DNA of 64,000 nt from Macquaria australasica (Eukaryota > Chordata > Actinopteri > Centrarchiformes > Percichthyidae), in the NCBI GenBank assembly GCA_005408345.1, contig SEMN01000031.1:1521501-1585500 (forward strand). Direction: 5' to 3'. Position 1 is the stretch's first letter, and every line of letters begins with the position of its first letter. This document shows, in pieces, positions 1 to 11,207 of this stretch. A program made the position numbers and the translations under genes. The notes beneath the pieces are model-generated. The model was not told where the DNA came from and did not search any database. It worked only from the letters and a program-made list of their open reading frames with translations.

Positions 1-79
1 ACTACTAAACAAAAGTGGGAAAGAAATCTAGAGTTAAGTATAGGAATGGTCCCCTTTCTTGTCAAAATTAGTAAAATAT

Positions 80-628
80 ATCAGTGAAATATATTGACAA
101 ATATTGGATAGATGAAATATCTGACTGAAATATTCTCACACATAAGACACAAGTTGACACAAACATTTGTACAGACGTTCATGGTCCCCAGAGGATGAAT
201 CCTACTGACTGGTGATTCCCTGTTACTTCCTTGCCACCGGCAGGTTGACACTTTTAATTCAATGTAAAACATCTCTACAAATATTGGATGGATTGCCATG
301 ACATTTTGTACAGACTTCTGTGGTCCCCACTGGATGAATTGTAATAACTTTGGAGATTACTTAACTTTTCGTCTAGTGCCATCATCAGCTCAAAATTTGT
401 CCAATGCTTTGACATTTGCATTAGCATCATCTGCACTTATTGTTTAGTGCTAATTAGCACTTAGCATGCTTATCATTGCATGCTTACATGCTAAACTAAG
501 ATAGTAAACATGGTGAACATTACTTAAACATCAGCATGTTACAGTAGCTCTCTGACGTTAGCATTTAGCTTGAAGCACTGTTGTACAGCCTGACAGAGCC
601 ACAAGTGTGGCTGTAGACTTAGTCTTGT
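80..628 (-). repeat. Percomorph dispersed repeat, family A, copy 1 (reverse)
   Basis: This is one of four copies of the same roughly 0.6-0.8 kb repeat in the window; the others are at 5761-6444 (same strand), 50124-50900 and 57187-57745 (opposite strand). Shared marker phrases include 'ggatgaattgtaataactt', 'ggattgccatg', 'gtacagac' and the run of 'gctaa/agcat' words near one end. The copies differ by many substitutions and indels, so they are old. I recognise the family from percomorph genomes but cannot name it. It carries no coding capacity. Its outer ends contain a loosely inverted 'gccatgctaac'-like word, consistent with a non-autonomous DNA transposon; that part is inference. Confidence 0.7.
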
Positions 629-1533
629 TTGTGTGAGTACTGAAATTGACTGCATGTGCCTGTGTGTATATCCGTGCTTGCAGTTGGGTGTGTGTCGCTA
701 AGTGATCCAGCCGTGATACGAGGGGGCTCAGTGAGGCTGTCAGACACCCTTTGCATGGCGGCAATGCTCCCAGGTCAAACTGAGGGCATCTTTGCCTGTC
801 ACTGCTCCTCTGGAGAATGTGTGTGTGTGTGTGCCAGCAGTGTGTAACCCAAGGAAGCTATACCCCTGAACCAGTGAGAGTAACCTGAGGGAAACAGTAT
901 CAGCTGACCTGTTTCTCCTCCAAAAACCACAAACCAGGAGTTAAGACAGATGCAGTCAGGAGAGGTGACCTCAGCCAGACCTTATGCCAACAAACCAAAC
1001 TTATTTTCCTCTACCAGACATATGACACACAGACTAAACATAGACTCAAAATATATATATTTTTACATATCATCAGCTTAAGCACTTCTCTTTTGCCTGT
1101 GAGAATACTCTAATTTAAACATATCAGTTGTGTTAACTCTTCTACTGTGATTAAACTGAATTACCGAGCTATCATACATAACATGATGTAGTATTACGGC
1201 TGATGGTGTGTGTGACATGCAGAATTAACAACAACAGCGTTTTTCTTCACTGGCTGGATATAAATGTTTAATCACGCTTCAGTGGGAGTTTTTCAATAAT
1301 GAATAGGGACTTTTTCGATATTGCTTCAATGCAAATTATTTATGAAGAAAATTAAAGCTTGCTCTGAGGTGAAATGAGTAACACTGTATGTGCTCCTGCT
1401 GTTTGCTTTGGTTCAAAAACGACCACCTGAAGACATAACATTCAGTTCTTCCCATCATACTCATTAGACCTGATATTATGAGTGCATTATGTTCTACTCA
1501 GAGAGAGACAGAACAGGAGAGTGCCAGTGAGAA

Positions 1534-1534
<1 letters not shown>
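629..1534. other. Unique-looking non-coding DNA
   Basis: No repeat family, gene or strong signal recognised. A 63-codon open frame at 656-847 runs into a short TG tract and resembles no known protein. An octamer-type word (atgcaaat) lies at about 1330 in AT-rich DNA. Confidence 0.4.

Positions 1535-1592
<58 letters not shown>
1535..1592. repeat. (CA)29 microsatellite
   Basis: Uninterrupted CA dinucleotide array of about 58 bp. It is pure, so it is probably young and length-variable. Confidence 0.97.
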
Positions 1593-1594
<2 letters not shown>

Positions 1595-4283
1595 CCCACT
1601 GACTGTAATGATATTCTTTGATAGCCTCTCTCTCCTGTGTGCTCCATCTCGGCTGTGTTAGATCCTTGAATCCCGAACTTAATGGACGATAACTGAAGCC
1701 ATGCAGCCTCTCACAGCCACAAAAGAAACACTAAGAAACTTCAAGATTCTCGGTAGTTTCACATCAGTCTCACCCAAATGTACTTGCTTGTTATGGCTTG
1801 TGATGAAAAGAAGCACTGGCTACATCTGATGTTACGATATTGAAACAGCAAGACCCAGAATGTTTTTAGAGCAGGTGCTATGGGCAAACACATAACAAAT
1901 GCTATTTGTTGTTTTCAGTCCGCCGGGCTACTCAGTCGTGGGTATCATGAAGGTGGCTTTTTTGTCTATCAGTGTGCATGTTTATGTGTTCCTACAAAAC
2001 ACTAATCCTGTTATTTCTTCCCTGCAGGACGAACATTTGTTCATTTCCTTAGAGACATCATTGCTATGATATTTTGTTTTATCAGAATTATGTAGCCCCC
2101 TCCTCTCTGCTGACCTAGTCTCCCTCTCCTCCTCATTTGCCTCAGATGGATGCAAATGTTATAGCTGACAGGGACCTGGCTTGGTGACATTTCCTGGGGT
2201 TTTTTTGTACCTGAGGGCCAAATCGTGCACTCATCAACTGTCAGTGTGTAGCCTGACTGAGCTGGACTGTGTGTAAATTCAATGTGTGACTCCCTACTTG
2301 TAAATTCAGAGTGTCACTCTTCCAGTATGAGCACCCTGATCCAAGAGCAGCTGCAGCAGAGCCTTTAAAAGTTTGCAGCAGTGGCTGAAGGGTTTCACGC
2401 TAACAATATCAGCTTTCTGCCGACTGGCTGCTGCTCTAGAGAAGACAGCAACTTCTTCGCAGACCACAACTTCTCTCTTCTTTATGGACGGAAGGATGGA
2501 TGTATGGATGTGTAGACGGGGGGATAAACAGGGGAAGCAGGAGGTTGTTTGGCTGCAGCAGATGGAGGAGCAGCAGGTGTTGGTGTGGGGAGGGACCGAG
2601 GATCCCATCGTCAGCGCTCCACTATGATGCTCCTTGACAGCACAGGGAATGGATGTGTGGGAGAATGTACTATCTCCCCATTAGCACATGTTCAGCCCAA
2701 ACCGCCTCCACTCCAGGCTCTCCTCACACTCAGGGGAAATAGAAACAGGTGAGGAAGGTGTTTCTCTCTTGGAGGTGGTGGAAGAACCATGTCGTGGAGG
2801 TGATGGATAGATGTGTGACTGGACTGGCAATGTGTCACAGGGGTCATGGGCTGTGCCAGCGCTTGCCTTAATGCAACATTTATCATCTGATCACACTGGG
2901 TTGCGCTAAGTGACAGGTGTGAAAATTGAATTTTGCTCACATTTTTATCAAGTTATTTTTCTTTTTTTTTTAAAACAGATTGTTGGTTTGGATTTTTATT
3001 TTACATTTTGTGATCTGAATGCAATTCAAGTGCAGCTTAAAGAAGATAATAGCTATATGCATCAACAGGCAAAGAAGCATAACAACAATGTGTAAAATCA
3101 GATATCAAAACCATGTCAAAATAAAAACCAGACTGGCCAAGTGAGTCCAAAAATGATAAGGCTGTCATTACTAGCTGGTGGCTTTGTGTGAGGAGAATAA
3201 CTTTGCTCTGTGGACAGCATGCGAGTCTGGTTCAGGAAATCAAAGGCTGTGGTAAAGGCGCCATAGAAAGCGCAGTGAAATGAGGCTGGGAACCTTTGCT
3301 CTGAGGGACCAATAAACACCCAGGCTGGTGCCTCAGCAGGACACACATAAACACACACAACTCACACATGCACACAAACCCGCTTGCCACGGGGAAAATC
3401 AGGGCTGATGAATAGAGTGTTGTGCAGCACATTACTGGAGACAAACAAATAAGCAGCATGTGTCACAACTGATAACACATTTCCCTTGATGTGGTGTGTA
3501 TGTGTCTGAGGATATCTTCTGTATGTGAGGTGGCAACGGCCTTTCATTAATCCCAAACTATTTCAGTTTATTTAAAGAGTCACCGGCAACATGACTCATG
3601 CTGCCTCCGTGACATCTTCTCCTCAAATAGTTTTTTCACTGTGTCGTAGCACTCTATATTGACTTACCTCCTACAAAACATGGAAAATGACAGCTTTTGC
3701 TTTTGAACTGTGTAGTTTAATATGTCCTTATAAATGTCTACCCTCTATGTTCTGAAGCATATGGACTCAATAAATACAAAAAAGGCCACACCTGACGTCA
3801 GGATGACTTTAAATATGCTTCCTCGGTGCCTGGAAGGCATCTCCAGATTCATGCACGCAGTTTTTCTTGCTTCTGAAACAGAGTGACTCATTTATTTAAC
3901 TGCATGACACTGAGGTATTTCAACCAAAAAAAAGCAGTGAAAATTTCAGATCTTAGGCTGCAAAAAGATCAGACATCACTTAATCCCAATGGCACATCTA
4001 CACTCTATGAAGTGAAGAATACACTTGTACATTACACCATTCGTACATTTTTCACACTGGACTTCGCTCTAACCAGTGAGAGTTCTGTATCAGTAGAATG
4101 TAATTTAATCATTTAAGAACTATTCAAAGCATGAATGCAGGGAAATACTTGAGTAACAGCTGCTCTCTAAATCAACTTCAGTGATTGAGAAAATTATACA
4201 AGAGGTGAGAGTTTTGACTAATGCAATAGTTGTTGGATTGTAATATACTTACTAAGTTTCAGGAAGTGTATTAGAGGAAGCCA
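1593..4283. other. Unique-looking non-coding DNA
   Basis: About 2.7 kb with no recognisable exon or repeat. The open frames at 2306-2940 overlap on both strands and match nothing I know. A perfect 12-bp palindrome (cctgacgtcagg, 3791-3802) holds a full cAMP-response element. An octamer word (atgcaaat) lies near 2152. Confidence 0.4.
3791..3802. promoter_or_regulatory. CRE palindrome (candidate CREB/ATF site)
   Basis: The 12-bp palindrome contains TGACGTCA, the full consensus for CREB/ATF bZIP dimers. No core promoter or exon is visible beside it, so any role would be distal. One such 8-mer in tens of kilobases can occur by chance. Confidence 0.25.
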
Positions 4284-4300
4284 AAGTCAAGTCAAGTCAA
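4284..4300. repeat. (AGTCA)n short tandem
   Basis: Three to four copies of agtca followed by AT-rich DNA. Similar 'aagtcaagtcaagtcaa' tracts begin a common fish dispersed repeat; only the start is recognisable here. A related degenerate tract lies near 63015-63030. Confidence 0.5.
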
Positions 4301-4429
4301 AATATATTCATGAAACCATTGGGTATAACAAGGATGATTTGTTAGATTGTGACGTTTCTGGTAACAGAATGCTAAGATAATCGTGGTATTAATATAATAG
4401 CTGCAATGTGAAGGATCTGTTAAGGGTTC

Positions 4430-5470
4430 GTTGCCACAGCTCTCTCTCTATATTCCTTTCTCTCTGTGTTTCTCTCTCAATTGCCCTTGCATTTCCACAG
4501 AGATATTCCAGTGTTTGTATTCATATCTCATACTATATTCATGAGATATTACTGAACCAAAGCATGAGATCCAAATGAATGGACAATTTCTTCAATATTC
4601 AGTGAGACCAGGCATCATTAATGAAAATTACCATTCTAATTGATGAATGACTATCTTCCTGTAATGAAATTATGGGGTGAAAAGCCAAAGAGTTATTTTA
4701 GGAGAGGAGGATAAGGTGCTTTTGTGGTAATACCCTTTTTTTATCATAAGAGATAATAGGCGGGCTCTAATTGGAGTGTTGATGAGGACACTACAATAGG
4801 TCCTCCCTCGAGAAGGGATTTCTGGGGGTCTATCATTTAAAGATAGGCCCACCATTTCGCACAGCTTTTAATTGAAATCCCGTGAAAAAAATAGAAAGAA
4901 AAATTTAATAGCTTTCGCCTGAGCACTCAACCAATCACAGAGATAGTGGCACCCATTGACTTGGGTAATTATTTCTGAGTTTAACTCTTGTGTGCAGCGA
5001 GCGATTGTGCTTGTTCTTTACTAAGGAGCTGCTGCTAAATGGTGGAATATGTCATGTTTGGAGGCTTGAGGCAGGCGGCAGTGCTGGGTGGAATTTTTTT
5101 TAATGAATGCTAATTTGTGTTGATATTTGAGCTGATTTGATCGGAGGGTTTCCACCATGCTGGGACAGTGAGGATAGGCCTCCTCTGACAGGGTTTCACT
5201 AAGATTGATGACAGTGATCTATGTCTGGATGTGTAATTTAATCACAGGTCTTCTCTAGCAGGGGGAGTACAGTATAACCATCATGAGGATAATGATGTAT
5301 GCAGATTATTGGCTGGATGTCAGTAGCTGGTTGCCTTGACGAAAGCCACCAGGGATTCACAGCTGTGGCTTTGTGAGCTTACTGGAGCCCACTGTGATCT
5401 AGGAGCTTTAAGGGACTGTGTCACTGACTGACAGGTGAAGTGGGGGTGGATGGATGCTATTTATGTATTC
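4430..5470. promoter_or_regulatory. Candidate conserved non-coding block
   Basis: About 1 kb of complex DNA free of microsatellites and recognised repeats. It is rich in homeodomain-type words (ctaattg, taattta, attaatga) and GATA/GATT words, and contains a CTCF-like core at 5255-5267 (ctagcagggggag). There is no supported coding frame. The texture resembles vertebrate conserved non-coding elements, but that needs an alignment; I rely on composition only. Confidence 0.25.
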
Positions 5471-5760
5471 TGACAGTACCTGACTGTACCATATAGTTCA
5501 CACCAGTTACACCAAGCAAGCAGCAAGCTAAACCATCTGGATCTTTCATCATCAGTAGTTTAATGTGTAGCTGCATTCAGAACTGTGAAATGGAGCCTAT
5601 AAATACACAATCAGAAAGTGAAATCATATATAATTACAGTAAATAAAGATCATCAGTGTTCACTATGTAGAAAGTGTTGCATGATCACCTCTTTTCCTTG
5701 AAACTTGAAGACCTTGATGATTACTATGTGATTCATCTTCTCTACACTCTTATTAATTTT

Positions 5761-6444
5761 TAGCCACGCTAACAGAGTGGCTCTTGGCATGGCAATGTCA
5801 ATCTCTCAGTCTGTAGGTCAATCAGTTGGTCCACCACTTTGACCAGACTGAAATATCTCTTCAACTTCTGGATGGGTTGCCATGAGACCTTCATGGTCCC
5901 CACAGGATGAATCCTAATGACTTTTGTGATCCCATGACCCTTCATCAAAGGCCAGGAACAAGTCAAAATTTCAATTATCCAATAAAGAAGTCAACATCTA
6001 CTACATGGATTGGCACAACATTTTGTACAGACATTCATGGTTCTCAGATGATAAGTCCTGATGACTTTGGTGATCCCCTGACTTTTCCTCTAGCGCCACC
6101 ATGACGTTGACATGTGAGGCTTTGAGTAAAATGTATCAACAACTATGAGATGGATTGCCATGTAATTTAGTACACACATTCATGTCACCCTCAGGATGAA
6201 TTGTAATAACTTTGGTGATCCCATGACTTGTCATCTGAGCCATCATCAGGTCATAATTTCAATTTGTCCAATACTTTGGTTTACGACCAAATACCTACAA
6301 AACTAATGTTTCCATCAGCCTCAACTGAGTTAAACTAGCTAAACTAAGATAAGGTAAACATTGCCATGTTAGCATTGTTGGCATTATCATTTAACTTAAG
6401 TACAGCCTCGAATAACTGCTAGTGTGACTATAGACTTTTTAGTC
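5761..6444 (-). repeat. Percomorph dispersed repeat, family A, copy 2 (reverse)
   Basis: The most nearly complete reverse copy of the family at 80-628. It runs from 'gccacgctaac' at the left to 'gactatagactttttagtc' at the right. Within it the module 'tcatggt-cc-agatga---cctgatgac' recurs two to three times, so the family itself contains an internal duplication of roughly 130-200 bp. No coding capacity. Confidence 0.75.
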
Positions 6445-6829
6445 CTTTTTCTAAATTTGATTTGATCCCACACTTTTAAATGGTACAGTAATATAACTTG
6501 GTACTTAATTTAGATCTGTTTTCACCTTTTGTCTGCTAAAAAGTCATGTGGCATGGCAATTAGAGTTCAAAACCTGCAGCTATACAACCTGAAAATGAGA
6601 ACTCTTGAATTGTGCTCCTTATAATGAACACGTTGGCAACAAGGTACCATAAAAGTAATATAAAAACTTAAAAACCACTTCTTGCTATTTCATCATTATT
6701 TTCCCTTGAAACAACCCCCCCCATCACCAGTCGCTCCACCCACCACCACCACCACAATCCCTTCTCCTCAACCTGCTCATTCTTGCTCTCTGAGTACTTA
6801 TTAGAAGAACTATCATAGTTATATTTAGC

Positions 6830-7160
6830 CTGCTGTTAAGAATATTCTCAGGAATGCCATTCTCCAGTGAATTTGAGGAGAACCTTAATATAGGACAGGA
6901 GGTGAAGGCTATTCATGTCTAACTCTTCATAGCCTCTGATGGCTGTAGGAATATAAATATGGGATAAGAGGAACAGGTAGAGGCTGACAGACAATAATTA
7001 TTCATTTTTAGTTAGGCAACTCCCTGTCGTGGGAAGGTCTAAAATACAATGCATCAAACAGAAGGCAGAGCAAAGCAGATTTTTTAAAAATCTCCTGAGG
7101 CTGCCAACAACATTGCGATTGATTTAGTATTAAATAAAATACAGTGTGCTCTTTCTGGTT
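6830..7160. promoter_or_regulatory. Candidate conserved non-coding segment
   Basis: Repeat-free AT-rich stretch with several homeodomain-like words (acaataattattc, tttagttagg, attaaataaa) and no open frame. Proposed only from texture; could equally be ordinary unique DNA. Confidence 0.15.
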
Positions 7161-7621
7161 AATTTCAATGTAAAAGCATTTTGGTGTGTTTTTAAATAGC
7201 TATGTGGTGTTGTTTCCCTCAGTAGGCGTTCGAGTAGAAAAGGGGACAGTGAAATGTCAAATTCTTATTTTAATCTTCTTTCAATTTCCACGTTTTCACG
7301 CACCTGGGAATACCAGTGCAGCGCTCACCTCTTTGTCATCTCATCTCTCCGTTCGCTCTCTCTCCCTCTCTCAACAGTTTCATCCCATTTTCAGTTTCCC
7401 TTCTTCTCTAATCAGAAAATGTGTGTTGCGTTTGTGTAACACTGACAGAGATTGTGCGGCTGTGGGTTTTTTTAAAGTGCAGGCGATCCCTCTGGGTAGC
7501 TCCCCGTCTCCAAGCCAGGAGATGAGGCTGCAGTGGCCTTCCGGCTGATACAATGGGTCCTTCACAAACACAGACACATGCCAAAAAAAACTATGGAGTG
7601 AAAATAGTCTCAATGTTATTT

Positions 7622-7732
7622 GTAAATGTGTATTCCATGATTTGTAACTGAAAAAAAAAGATTTGTAAATGTGTATTACATGATTTGTAACTGAAAAACA
7701 AGATTTGTAACTGAAAAAAACCGATTTGAAAA
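7622..7732 (+). repeat. Sub-terminal minisatellite of the left arm
   Basis: Degenerate tandem units of about 19-20 bp around 'gatttgtaactgaaaaac', interspersed with 'gtaaatgtgtattacatg'. The inverted equivalent in the right arm is at about 8390-8552. Such sub-terminal repeats in fold-back elements often serve as transposase binding sites; that role is inferred. Confidence 0.75.
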
Positions 7733-8010
7733 TATTTTACTTACAGACTTTTAACTTCAGCTTCTCAGATCTGATCCTTTTCGCTTTCAAAAAGCTTCCT
7801 GCGCATACAAATGTCTCGTGTTACGCACGGATCAGGTTACTTTCGCTTTCGGGATTTTGAGGCTATTTTAACGCTGGTCCCAGCTCCACAGATTCGTAAA
7901 TGCATGATGCGTTTAAGTGCTGGTGGAAAACTGGGACATCTGGGCTTTCGGCGTATTCATCTTTAATTTCAAAGTGGGAAAGACGTTTTTCTAAATAGAC
8001 AGAATAGCAA

Positions 8011-8160
8011 AGTCCAGGCAAAAAGCGGATGCCGGCTGAACCTACCCCTAACCACAGAGGGGCGAAATGTGTTTCCCTCCTGTTAGAATTGTGTTTCCCG
8101 TAGCGTCGCCCCTCAGTGGTTAGGGGTAGGTTCAGCCGGCATCCGCTTTTTGCCTGGACT
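8011..8160. repeat. 55-bp inverted repeat, 40-bp loop
   Basis: Arms 8011-8065 and 8106-8160 are complementary at 54 of 55 positions; only 8056/8115 mismatch. The first 45 bp are perfect. The arms are more GC-rich than the surrounding element, and near-identity suggests recent origin or arm-to-arm correction. Confidence 0.95.
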
Positions 8161-8389
8161 GGCTGTTTTCCCAGCAGAACAACTCTACCACCTAGCAGTA
8201 GCTTATTTAAACCATATATTTACATATATAGGTTACTGTATAGAGTCTGTGGTTGGTAAATGCCTGTGCTCTAATCGAGGGGCGACAAGCTATTCTGTCT
8301 ATTTAGAAAAACGTCTTTGAAAGCGAAAAGGATCAGATCTGAGAAGCTGAAGTTAAAAGTCTGTAAGTAAAATATTTTCAAATCATTTT

Positions 8390-8552
8390 TTTTCAGTTAC
8401 AAATCTTATTTTTCAGATACAAATCTTGTTTTTCAGTTACAAATCATGTAATACACATTTACAAATCTTGTTTTTCAGTTACAAATCTTTTTTTTCAGTT
8501 ACAAATCTTGTTTTTCAGTTGCAAATCATGGAATACACATTTACAAATAATA
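8390..8552 (-). repeat. Sub-terminal minisatellite of the right arm
   Basis: Inverted, longer counterpart of 7622-7732. About seven units of 'tttttcagttacaaatctt' type are present, so this arm has gained units relative to the left and explains the unequal arm lengths. Confidence 0.75.
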
Positions 8553-8580
8553 TTGAGACTATTTTCACTCCATAAAAAAC

Positions 8581-9331
8581 ACACATTAAAGGTCATCCGC
8601 TTCACACATATGAGTACTCACACAGCTACATACATGTGCACACATACAGAATACACAGACAAACAATTTAAATGAGGCATACCCCAGCTATAGTATGCTT
8701 CAAGCATAGCAAAAATATACATTTATACTGTACACACAAACACACACAACTTGAATGGTGCATGAAAACCGGTGCATGACATTAAATGGGGAAATTGGTG
8801 CTGTTTTTCTTATTCATAAAGTACACGTAGAGTATATATCACTAGTAATACTCACAAACACACACACACACAGACAAAGAATATACACATGCAGGAATAA
8901 AATGAACAACCAGTTACATATGCATTGAAACCTATGACCTGGATCTATTTTTGATCAAAGAAATAGTCCCCATTTTAAAAAAATAAATAAAACACCAGAT
9001 ACCAATAGAAGTGAGAAAATATGTTGGGGTGTTTTACCCTTTAATTGTTCATTCCCCAAGATCAGCCCATGCACATAACAATTTGGTCCAGCTGAGCATA
9101 GTTTTAGTGTGTATTTATCTTATTTACTGTGAATTGTGTGTCAGTTCACATCTTTCAAATGCCTTCTTTGTGGGTGGCTTAGTAGATGTACAGAGTGGTG
9201 CGTCTTCTTCTCTGGGCTCTGAAGATGCCGGGTTAGTGACAGTTTGTCTCTGTCTCTGAAGGGGCTAATTAAGCCTTCATGTGTCTCTGCTCTCTGTCTT
9301 TTGCTTCACTCCATGATGTTTTTATTTGGTG
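8581..9331. other. AT-rich DNA with scattered short CA tracts
   Basis: Short CA runs (about 8740-8750 and 8858-8872) in AT-rich sequence. No gene or repeat family recognised. An 82-codon frame at 9011-9259 matches nothing I know. Confidence 0.4.
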
Positions 9332-9401
9332 CCTCTCCTCTCCTCTCCTCTCCTCTCCTCTCCTCTCCTCTCCTCTCCTCTCCTCTCCTCTCCTCTCCTC
9401 C
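9332..9401 (+). repeat. (TCTCC)n pentanucleotide array
   Basis: About 14 almost perfect copies of ctcct, giving a pure pyrimidine strand of about 70 bases. It ends directly at a CAG trinucleotide (9401-9403), so it would make a very strong polypyrimidine tract for a splice acceptor on the plus strand. Frames across it are repeat artefacts. Confidence 0.95.
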
Positions 9402-9403
9402 AG

Positions 9404-9450
9404 GCTTCTTCACATGCAGTGCCCAGTTGTGTATCTGCCTCTGGCTGAAG
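9404..9450 (+). other. Exon-like segment, 47 nt, unproven
   Basis: Flanked by a textbook acceptor (the pyrimidine array plus CAG ending at 9403) and a strong donor (AAG followed by gtaaga from 9451). The 47-nt interior is not a multiple of three and encodes nothing I recognise. It could be a non-coding exon of a long transcript or a decoy exon created by the array. No transcript evidence is available. Confidence 0.2.
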
Positions 9451-10060
9451 GTAAGAATTTGTCTTTCTCCACTACATTCAGTCTATCAGGGGGTTGTTGT
9501 CTCAACTGGGCAGCTCGCCTTAGACAGACAAAACACAATAATTCTCTCAGAGGAAGCAGCCTCCTTGCCAAAGGCATTTGGACAGTCCTCTTGTCCTACT
9601 TCCCTTCTTGTCAGTAACACTGAAACACTATGATTTTGTGTCATTTTGAAGGTGTAAGCATACTCATTTTCATGAAAAAGACAACAAGGTTATATTAATT
9701 TGTCAAGAGTGTGTACTGGAAGCATCATAAAATTTGTGCTCTCTTCTCCTGTTGCTGCTCTTGCTTACCTTTGCGTACTCTCTGACCACTCTTAGACTAC
9801 ACAGTTTGACTCATCCTCTAATGCAGAAATCCATTATGTGACTGTATTGATCATGCTAATGAAGCAAAAGAGCAACGTATGCAAGCAGACGTGGAGGTCA
9901 AGCAATGACATAATTGACAGCTATGTGACAAGGACAGCAGAGATTGCAGTTGTGTGTGTGTGTGGCATGCATGCTTGCATGTGCTAAAGAGAGAAAGAGG
10001 GTAACTGGGGGATAAAAAGCACACTGATTGGTATGATAGGCCAAATTCAGTGCAAATATG

Positions 10061-10072
10061 CACACACACACA

Positions 10073-10138
<66 letters not shown>
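10061..10138. repeat. (CA)n microsatellite with CG interruption
   Basis: About 39 dinucleotides, with a cgcg interruption near 10073. The long reading frames here (Cys/Val or His/Thr repeats) are repeat artefacts. Confidence 0.97.
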
Positions 10139-10140
<2 letters not shown>

Positions 10141-11207
10141 GTTTCAAATCCAATTCCTGGAAATGAATGTGACTTTTATTTAAGACTCCTTGTTCTGAGA
10201 CACCAGTCAGCAGATGATATGTGATGGTTGATGGGTGATGGATGCTGTCACCTTGTGGTGTCCCTGCTGGGATGGAGGGAAGGAGGGAGGGAACGAGAGC
10301 GAGAATGATCTCCACAGAGTTCAGAAAATGTGAAACAGCGGAAACAAAATGTCAGAGCTGGGAATTGTGAACAGACGGCAGAGCGTGTACGTGGTGGTGT
10401 GCATGTTTTGTACGAGTGTGGTGGGTGTGAATGTCAGAGGGGAGAAGTGTTCTTTCCCCATGCTACAGATAAATCACATCTATCAGGCAGATCGCTGTAT
10501 AAGACATGAGCTACGACGGAGAAACACCACACATCTGCTGTTGCTTCCCTACGCTAGGGAACATTACCCTCCTAGAGCTACAAGGCTGTAATTAGAATCA
10601 TAAAACTTACTCCAAGTCCGTTAGCATGACCCCCCTGGTGATACAGATCTGTAATCAGCATTTATATGCCTGACTTTATATGCCTGACTGTATTACTATT
10701 GGTAAATAATGAAGTGATAGTTTGTTCTAGATATGCTACAACTCAAAATGTGACAGTAAAGCTTGACATAGTTGTAAAACAAGTGCTGACTTATTATAAG
10801 ACCATGCAACTGATTTACCAGCTGTGTGTGGCTACACATTTCTATGCAGTGCCACTTTTTTCATCCAATCATAACAATACGTATTGAGTTGTTTGATGCT
10901 GAACTGGGGTCGGGCCAGAGTGGGCACCAGAGTGAACATTTCACTGGATGGCTGCAGAATTACATTTTCTTCCAGTAATTTTATATTATGGAGCATTGCA
11001 GGTATCAAGAGTGAATTTTTTTGATAATTCCTTGTGTACAAATTTTTGTACCAAATAATGAATAATTTGCATGCACAAATTAGTCAGCTGAATAAATAAT
11101 TCATATCTAATTACTTTCATTTGTTCCCTTGAATTAATAATTGTGCCCTTGAACTACTCATGACTTGAAATTAGATAAACCTGCAATTTTTTTATTTATT
11201 TTTTTGG
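10139..11207. other. Unique-looking non-coding DNA
   Basis: No recognised exon. A small tandem of 'tttatatgcctgac' occurs twice at about 10660-10690. The 80-codon frame at 10349-10591 is short and unrecognised. Confidence 0.4.

Larger units (their letters stand above)
7592..8574. mobile_element. Nested fold-back non-autonomous DNA transposon
   Basis: Outer inverted arms run at 7592-7791 and 8316-8574, both starting 'tatggagtgaaaatagtct' when read inward. The six bases aaaaac lie directly outside each end (7586-7591 and 8575-8580), a possible target-site duplication, though in low-complexity sequence. Inside are a perfect 28-bp arm pair (7981-8008 with 8289-8316) and a 55-bp pair with one mismatch (8011-8065 with 8106-8160). 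The left side carries about 189 extra bases between outer and middle arms, the right side about 128 between middle and inner arms. No transposase frame is present, so it would need an enzyme in trans. Superfamily unassigned. Confidence 0.8.

Noticed and set aside
656..847. 63-codon frame with several cysteines
   Set aside because: The C-terminal part comes from a TG tract and the rest is unrecognised.
7622..7732. CRISPR-like direct repeats
   Set aside because: Units are short, degenerate and mirrored in an inverted arm; they belong to a transposon in a vertebrate genome.
9244..9633. 129-codon frame with Leu-Leu-Ser-Ser-Pro repeats
   Set aside because: Translation of the TCTCC array.
9851..10315. 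154-codon frame with Cys-Val repeats
   Set aside because: Produced by the CA/TG microsatellite; no start context or homology.
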